A stretch of 33,265 nucleotides of DNA from Caldisericaceae bacterium (GTDB lineage: Bacteria > Calditrichota > Calditrichia > Calditrichales > Calditrichaceae): positions 1 through 33,265 of the forward strand of contig JAGHBR010000146.1 of assembly GCA_021160885.1 (NCBI GenBank), in the 5' to 3' direction. The notes under the pieces are model-generated. The model was not told where the DNA came from, did not search any database, and was given only the letters and a program-made list of their open reading frames with translations. This document shows, piece after piece, positions 27,429 to 33,265 of the stretch (its first letter is position 1; every line of letters begins with the position of its first letter). The position numbers and the translations under genes were made by a program.

Positions 27429-29697
27429 TTTTAACCGTTGTTTTTTCTTGCTTGCTTTTAACTGTTTTAAGAACCGCTTTTTTTTCTTTTTGATCGGGAT
27501 ATTCTACGCGATGCTGGAATACACCATAAAGCACGGGAAGAAAGGCATCAATAATCTTTTTTAAATCTTTAAAAGTCAGATCAGAATCGTCGAGTTCTCC
27601 CTCTTTGAAACGTTTATCCACTAAGTCTTCAATAAAAGCTCGCAATTTACTTGGAGTGGGATTGTTTAACGTGCGTGTAGCCGCTTCAACAGAATCTGCC
27701 AGCATCACAATCGCCGTTTCTTTAGATTGTGGCCTGGGGCCCGGATAGCGGTAATCGCTTTCATTCACTTCATCTTCGCCGTACATCTCTTTCGCTTTAT
27801 TGTAAAAATAACTCATCAAATTGGTACCGTGATGTTCCGGAATAAAATCACGAATTCTTTTAGGAATTCCATACTTTTTGGCCAGCTCAATACCATTTTT
27901 CACGTGTGAAGCCAAAATCAAAGCGCTCATATTCGGATTCAGCTGATCATGCCGGTTTTCTGCGTTCATCTGATTTTCTACAAAATACTGCGGTTTTTCC
28001 ATTTTACCGATATCATGGTAATAACTGCCTACCCTGGCCAGCAAAGGATTTGCCCCGATGGCTTTGGCAGCAGCTTCAGCTAAATTACCAACAACCATGC
28101 TGTGGTGAAACGTACCCGGCGCTTCTAAAGAGAGTTTTTTCAATAAGGGATGATTTAAATCGCTCAACTCCAGCAAAGTTATGTCCGTCGTAATGTCAAA
28201 CAATTTTTCAAAAACACCCAAAATCATAAATGTAAAAAAAGCAGAAAATATGGCGTTAGGGAACAAATAAAAAGCAAAACTTTTCAGCATTTCATCGAAG
28301 GCTAAGTAACGGAACAGCGAAATGGACAATAGTGCCCAGAAATAAGCGCCCGAAATAAAAATAATGGCCTTAAAAATCTGATTCCGATTGCGAATCTGAA
28401 AAACAGAATATATAGCAACCATTCCACCAACAACGCTAAATAGCACAATATCAAAGCCCCCGCCTTGCAAACCGCCCAAAACCAGGGCAATAATAACTGT
28501 TCCTACAAAGCCTAAACCAGTATCAATTAAAATGGCCAACAACATGGAGCCCATCGTAGTAGGAATTAAATAATTGTTCCAATCTAAGGTTTGTGAAATG
28601 AGCGCAGCAAAAATAAAATTTAACAGCAAAATAATAGTTATCATCAAAAGCATTTTATTGTCATTAAATATTTTAGGCCGAAAGGAATAAAGATAAAGAG
28701 CAAAAATAGCCAGAATAGCAGCCATTAACATGTAGCGGCCCAAAGAAAAGAAAAATCCCTCCCAGCGCCCTTCACGCTCACTCCTCTCGGCAATGGCCAT
28801 TTCCAATGAGTACAATTTCTGATAGGTATCAGCATCTATTCTGATGTTTTTATCTACAATTAACTCGTTTTCATAAACCATATCCTTGGTTCGGCTAATA
28901 TTGGCCAGAGCCTCTTCTTTGGCTTTTTCGCTAAAAGCCTCATCGTAAATCAGGTTGGGTTTAATACTGCGTACAAATAAATATTCCAATACCAAAGTTT
29001 GATTAACCGGGAAATGTTTTAAAAATTCATTTTCCATGGTTTTTTGAAAACGGGGTATATCGATGCGTTGGCTGTAATCTAAATTTTCTTCTACCCCGTT
29101 TTTAACAACAACAATTCGGGGACGGGTCAGGGAGGTCAAATCACGGTTTAAAACACCTGTTTTAATCAGCTCTTCTGCTTGCTTTAAGGAGGATTCAATG
29201 GTTGTAACATTTTCTTTATCTTTTAAAATATCAAAAGCAACAGCCAAATTTGAAGGCGAAACATTGACATCAAAGACCAAGTTCAATTCATCGCTTAAAT
29301 TCTTCAAATACTCATCTTTATTTTCAATAGTCTCATATTGAGGAAGAGCCTTCTTTAAAAAAGGCAGCAAATTTCTTAATAATTTAATGTCCTGTTGGGT
29401 AATTGAATCGTCATAAGTAAAATAATTTGGGACGCTTTTTAGTACCGAATCCTGTTCCGCTTTTAACTCCTGTTCTGTCTTCAGCACAAAAAAATCGAAA
29501 GGAGCTACAATTTTACGATTGGAGATGCTTCCCACCTTCATATCGCTGAATTTTAGCGGGCGCTGAGGATTGAACATTAAAGGCACAAAAATCAGCAATA
29601 ACAATGCCAGTAAAACTTTTATTAAAATATCGTAAAGGCTGTACCGCCCAACCTTTATCTCTTTTATTTTTTCGAAAAAACCGCTGTCATTTTCCAT
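27409..29697 (-). CDS. 7TM-HD family protein (PgpH-like, candidate c-di-AMP phosphodiesterase)
   Basis: 762 aa; extracellular domain, TM bundle, HD domain APGTFHHSMVVGNLAEAAAKAIGANPLLARVGSYYHDIGKMEKPQYF; overlaps ybeY. Confidence 0.9.
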   Translation of the reverse strand: MENDSGFFEKIKEIKVGRYSLYDILIKVLLALLLLIFVPLMFNPQRPLKFSDMKVGSISNRKIVAPFDFFVLKTEQELKAEQDSVLKSVPNYFTYDDSITQQDIKLLRNLLPFLKKALPQYETIENKDEYLKNLSDELNLVFDVNVSPSNLAVAFDILKDKENVTTIESSLKQAEELIKTGVLNRDLTSLTRPRIVVVKNGVEENLDYSQRIDIPRFQKTMENEFLKHFPVNQTLVLEYLFVRSIKPNLIYDEAFSEKAKEEALANISRTKDMVYENELIVDKNIRIDADTYQKLYSLEMAIAERSEREGRWEGFFFSLGRYMLMAAILAIFALYLYSFRPKIFNDNKMLLMITIILLLNFIFAALISQTLDWNNYLIPTTMGSMLLAILIDTGLGFVGTVIIALVLGGLQGGGFDIVLFSVVGGMVAIYSVFQIRNRNQIFKAIIFISGAYFWALLSISLFRYLAFDEMLKSFAFYLFPNAIFSAFFTFMILGVFEKLFDITTDITLLELSDLNHPLLKKLSLEAPGTFHHSMVVGNLAEAAAKAIGANPLLARVGSYYHDIGKMEKPQYFVENQMNAENRHDQLNPNMSALILASHVKNGIELAKKYGIPKRIRDFIPEHHGTNLMSYFYNKAKEMYGEDEVNESDYRYPGPRPQSKETAIVMLADSVEAATRTLNNPTPSKLRAFIEDLVDKRFKEGELDDSDLTFKDLKKIIDAFLPVLYGVFQHRVEYPDQKEKKAVLKTVKSKQEKTTVKNGNSNS

Positions 29698-29704
29698 TTT
29701 ACAC

Positions 29705-30856
29705 TCAAATCTTTGAAATATCTTCTTTCCACTGTCGATAGATTACCAGTCGTTGAATTTCAGAAGTTCCTTCGCCAATCTCAAGTAGTTTTGCATCTCG
29801 CCAGAAGCGCTCTACTTCGTATTCGCGAATATAACCATAACCACCATGGATTTGTATTGCCTGATTGGCAATTTCGGTTGCTGCTTCAGATGCAAATAAT
29901 TTAGCCATTCCAGCTTCTTTCTTGTAGGGCTTGCCATTTTGTTTTAAAAAGGCAGCCTGGTAAATCATGTTTTCCGCTGCGTAAATTTTAGTTGCCATAT
30001 CAGCTAATTTAAACTGAATAGCCTGAAAATCGCCGATCACCCTTCCAAACGCCTTTCGTTCCTGAGCGTAAAGCATGGAACGTTTAAAGGCCTCTTTGGC
30101 AATACCCAATGATTGAGCAGCAATCCCAACTCTGCCCCCATCAAGAGTTTCAAGAAATTGAGGATAACCGCGATTTAATTCGCCCAACAAATTTACAGCA
30201 GGAATTTTACAATCATTAAAATGCAAAACACTGGTAGGTGAGCCTCTCATTCCGCATTTTTTTTCTTTTTTTCCAATCTCAAATCCGGGCGTGCCTCTTT
30301 CTACAATAAAATTTGAAATGCCGTGAGCGCCTTTTTCTTTATCCGTGACAGCTGCTACTACAAAAATATCGGCCACCTCAGCATTGGTAATCCAGGCTTT
30401 GCTGCCATTTAAAACAAAAAAGTCGCCTTTCTTTTCCGCTTTTGTTAGAATGTGGGCGGCATCGCTACCGGCATTGGGTTCGCTAAGACAAAAAGAGCCA
30501 ATCTTCTCACCAGTTGCCAGCGGTTTTAAGTACTTTTCTTTTTGTGCTTCGGTTCCATAAGTAGCAATGGGATTGGCCGCTAATGAAACATGAGCTGAGT
30601 ATGATAAAGCTGTGGAAGCGCAAACGCGGGCTAATTCTTCTAATACAATAACATAAGAAATGTAATCCATCCCCGCTCCGCCATATTTTTCCTCAAAGGG
30701 CAGCCCCATTAAATTAAGCTCGGCCATTTTTTTAAATGTTTCATGAGGAAACGTTTCGCTTTCATCTATTTCAATAGCTCTGGGAGCTACTTCCTTTCGG
30801 GCAAAATCCCTAATCATTTTGCGAACCATTTCATGTTCTTCAGTAAATTGGATCAT
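29705..30856 (-). CDS. Acyl-CoA dehydrogenase
   Basis: 383 aa; LSEPNAGSDAA, ALGIAKEAF-type helix, QIHGGYGYIREYEVERFWRDAKLLEIGEGTSEIQRLVI. Confidence 0.95.
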   Translation of the reverse strand: MIQFTEEHEMVRKMIRDFARKEVAPRAIEIDESETFPHETFKKMAELNLMGLPFEEKYGGAGMDYISYVIVLEELARVCASTALSYSAHVSLAANPIATYGTEAQKEKYLKPLATGEKIGSFCLSEPNAGSDAAHILTKAEKKGDFFVLNGSKAWITNAEVADIFVVAAVTDKEKGAHGISNFIVERGTPGFEIGKKEKKCGMRGSPTSVLHFNDCKIPAVNLLGELNRGYPQFLETLDGGRVGIAAQSLGIAKEAFKRSMLYAQERKAFGRVIGDFQAIQFKLADMATKIYAAENMIYQAAFLKQNGKPYKKEAGMAKLFASEAATEIANQAIQIHGGYGYIREYEVERFWRDAKLLEIGEGTSEIQRLVIYRQWKEDISKI

Positions 30857-30878
30857 TTTCTACTCCTTCTCTGATTCA

Positions 30879-32963
30879 TCATGCCTTTTCAAAACGATCA
30901 ATGGCATCCTGTTTGCCAAAAATAAGAAGTACATCTTTCAACTGCAAACGAGTATCGGCATTAGGTTGAAAATAATAAGTATGTTCATGGCCGTTTCTTA
31001 ATTCTCGCCTTTTAACCATTAAAACTTCAACATTATATCGATTACGAATAGCAGCTTCTCTGAACGTTTTACCAACCAATTCGGTAGGAACCTCAAATTC
31101 TTCAAAATAATGTTGGCCAACCACATGAACACGCCTTTGCTGGGAAATAGCCCTGATACTGCGCTCGCTCTCTCCGGCCATATCCCTTAGAAAGATCTGA
31201 TGATTGTAGGCATCAATTACTTCGCGCTGACTTATGGTGCCCACTATCTCGCCGTTTTCGACATCTGAGACTACTGGTAATTCTTCTAAGCCGGTTTTAC
31301 TAAAAAGTTTCATCACCTTATCCAGAGTTTCATTTATAGGAACTACCGGAATATCGGGATTGGCAATGTCTTCAGCAATTAACAGATGTTTTAACGTGTC
31401 TAATTCCATCATGGTTTGGCGGATTTCCTGCATAGAAATGAAACCTACCAATTTTTGTTTTTCATTAACCACGTAGATTTGGTTATGAGTTGAATTTACA
31501 ATAACCGGAATGATTTTTTCAAAAGGTGTTTGAACAGAGACCATGTCGATGGTCGGATTTAAGACATTTTCAACCCTAAGAGATTTAAGTACGTTAATTT
31601 CGCGTCCACCAAAAATATTAATGCCACGGCGTACTAATTTTAAAGTGTAAATGGATTCCTTTTGTAATCGCATGGCCAGTAAAGTGGCAATAATGGTGGT
31701 AATCATCAATGGCAGAATGATTTTGTAGTCGTTGGTCATTTCAAAAATAATTAAAATAGCCGTTATTGGCCCATGAGTAGCCGCGCCAACAACGCCCCCC
31801 ATGGCAACCAGGGCATAAGCGCCTGGAGAAGAAGTCCAGGTGGGGAAAAATAAATTTACCACATGACCAAAAAACACACCCAACATGGCCCCCAAAAAAA
31901 GCGATGGCGCAAAAATACCTCCCGATCCGCCGGAGCCTAAACTAATTGAGGTTGCCAAAATTTTTACAAAAACCAAAACACCTGCAATTTGCCAGAGCAG
32001 CTTTCCATACAAAGCCAAATCCATGGCATCGTATCCAACGCCATAAATGTAAGGGAAGATCAGTCCAATGCTGCCAATAATTACACCGCCAACCACTCCT
32101 TTTACATATTCAGGCAATTTCAAATCGTCGAAAACATCTTCGGAAAAATAGAGCGTTTTAATAAAAAGCAGCGCAACAAATCCCGCTAAAAATCCCAAAA
32201 CCACATAGTTTAGGATTTCCAGCGGCGAAACAAGCTGATATTCCGGAACGACAAATGCCGGATAGTCGCCCAAATAGTGGCGCGAAACAATAGTAGCCGC
32301 CACCGATGAAATAACAATTGGGCTGAATTGTGGCACAGCAAAATCGCCCAATATAATTTCTACAGCGAACAGTGCGCCAGCCACTGGCGCATTAAAGGCA
32401 GCCGCAATACCCGAAGCCGCACCACAGGCCACAAAAACACGCATTCTTTTGGGATTGACTTTAAAAAACTGGCCTACCGTAGAACCAACCGCTGAACCGA
32501 TTTGAATGACCGGACCTTCCCGACCAACCGAACCACCAGAGGCAATGTACAAGGCCGATGAAAATAACTTCGCGATGACAACTCGAGGACGAATGATACC
32601 ATTTTTCAGCGCAATGGCTTCCATTACTTCAGGCACACCATGGCCTTTGGCTTCGCGAGCATAGTATTGAATAACCAATCCAACCACCAGTCCACCGAAG
32701 GCCGGAATAATCACCCGCCAGTACCAGGCAATGGCTTCAATGGTTTCAAGATTGAATTTTCCTCCCCAGAACAGATGCTGAAACCAACGGATGGATAATT
32801 GGATTAACACAGCCCCATAACCGCCCAACAAACCAATGATGACAGCCACAATTAATACAAAGCTGTGTTCCGTGAGTTTTAGGCGATTAAAATAAATCAG
32901 AAATTGCCTGTAGAGTTTACGCAGGAATTGGGGATAATGGATGCGTTTTATTTCAGTGTTCAT
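30879..32963 (-). CDS. ClC-type chloride channel/antiporter with CBS pair and TrkA_C (RCK_C) domain
   Basis: 694 aa; GREGPVIQIGSAVG, GSGGSGGIFAPSLFLGA, AFNAPVAGALFAVE; CBS repeats; C-terminal VGKTFREAAIRNRYNVEVLMVKR...DVLLIFGKQDAIDRF. Confidence 0.93.
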   Translation of the reverse strand: MNTEIKRIHYPQFLRKLYRQFLIYFNRLKLTEHSFVLIVAVIIGLLGGYGAVLIQLSIRWFQHLFWGGKFNLETIEAIAWYWRVIIPAFGGLVVGLVIQYYAREAKGHGVPEVMEAIALKNGIIRPRVVIAKLFSSALYIASGGSVGREGPVIQIGSAVGSTVGQFFKVNPKRMRVFVACGAASGIAAAFNAPVAGALFAVEIILGDFAVPQFSPIVISSVAATIVSRHYLGDYPAFVVPEYQLVSPLEILNYVVLGFLAGFVALLFIKTLYFSEDVFDDLKLPEYVKGVVGGVIIGSIGLIFPYIYGVGYDAMDLALYGKLLWQIAGVLVFVKILATSISLGSGGSGGIFAPSLFLGAMLGVFFGHVVNLFFPTWTSSPGAYALVAMGGVVGAATHGPITAILIIFEMTNDYKIILPLMITTIIATLLAMRLQKESIYTLKLVRRGINIFGGREINVLKSLRVENVLNPTIDMVSVQTPFEKIIPVIVNSTHNQIYVVNEKQKLVGFISMQEIRQTMMELDTLKHLLIAEDIANPDIPVVPINETLDKVMKLFSKTGLEELPVVSDVENGEIVGTISQREVIDAYNHQIFLRDMAGESERSIRAISQQRRVHVVGQHYFEEFEVPTELVGKTFREAAIRNRYNVEVLMVKRRELRNGHEHTYYFQPNADTRLQLKDVLLIFGKQDAIDRFEKA

Positions 32964-32972
32964 CAGACTGTT

Positions 32973-33265
32973 TTATTTAATGGCGTCTTCATGAATGGAT
33001 TTAATTCTGTTCTGGTCATCAACAAGGACAACTTTCACCTTATGCGTATCAATTTCATTTTCTGGAATATGAGCATAAGTAATGATAATGAGCAGGTCTC
33101 CAACCTGGCCCAACCGTGCAGTGCCACCATTTAAACCAATCTCCCCGCTGCCAGGCTTGCCTTTAATGGCATAGGTTGTCAAGCGGTCACCGGTATGGAG
33201 ATTGACAACATCCACCCGTTCATAAGGTAAAATATCAGCAGCTTTCATCAGCTCTGGATCAATAC
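32973..33265 (-). CDS. panD: Aspartate 1-decarboxylase, 5' end beyond window (catalytic Gly-Ser not in view)
   Basis: ...IDPELMKAADILPYERVDVVNLHTGDRLTTYAIKGKPGSGEIGLNGGTARLGQVGDLLIIITYA; frame stays open upstream of the ORF-track Met to the window edge. Confidence 0.93.
   Translation of the reverse strand, partial: IDPELMKAADILPYERVDVVNLHTGDRLTTYAIKGKPGSGEIGLNGGTARLGQVGDLLIIITYAHIPENEIDTHKVKVVLVDDQNRIKSIHEDAIK

Overview
The window reads as a bacterial chromosome segment in which every supported protein-coding gene lies on the minus strand. The only genes I see on the plus strand are a tRNA-like gene and a decayed tandem copy of it (23906-24116). Protein style and gene order suggest a lineage near Bacteroidetes/Calditrichota; this is inference only. 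In order the window contains: the truncated gltB N-terminus; an arginine cluster (argH, M20 deacylase, argB, argC, argG, GNAT acyltransferase); phoU-pstBACS; an LPS-transport/KDO block (lptB, lptA/OstA-like, lptC, kdsD/kpsF, three envelope ORFs, kdsC, DJ-1/PfpI, MFS transporter, kdsA); an outer-membrane protein; the tRNA-like pair; selA; a CNNM/CBS membrane protein; ybeY; a PgpH-like 7TM-HD protein; an acyl-CoA dehydrogenase; a ClC-CBS-TrkA_C protein; and the C-terminal part of panD. The observations most worth following up are: (1) a tRNA-like gene with its own promoter and terminator but an anticodon arm about 2 nt short, plus a divergent tandem copy; (2) a three-copy MITE/REP-like element with ~14-16 bp terminal inverted repeats around an ATTCCC-N8-GGGAAT palindrome; (3) a three-ORF CsgG-like/lipoprotein cluster embedded in the KDO genes; (4) a three-unit 11-bp-period Pho-box candidate upstream of pstS; (5) heptameric tandem repeats and a 25-bp direct repeat in the arg-pst intergenic region. 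No phage, transposase, CRISPR or defence system was identified.
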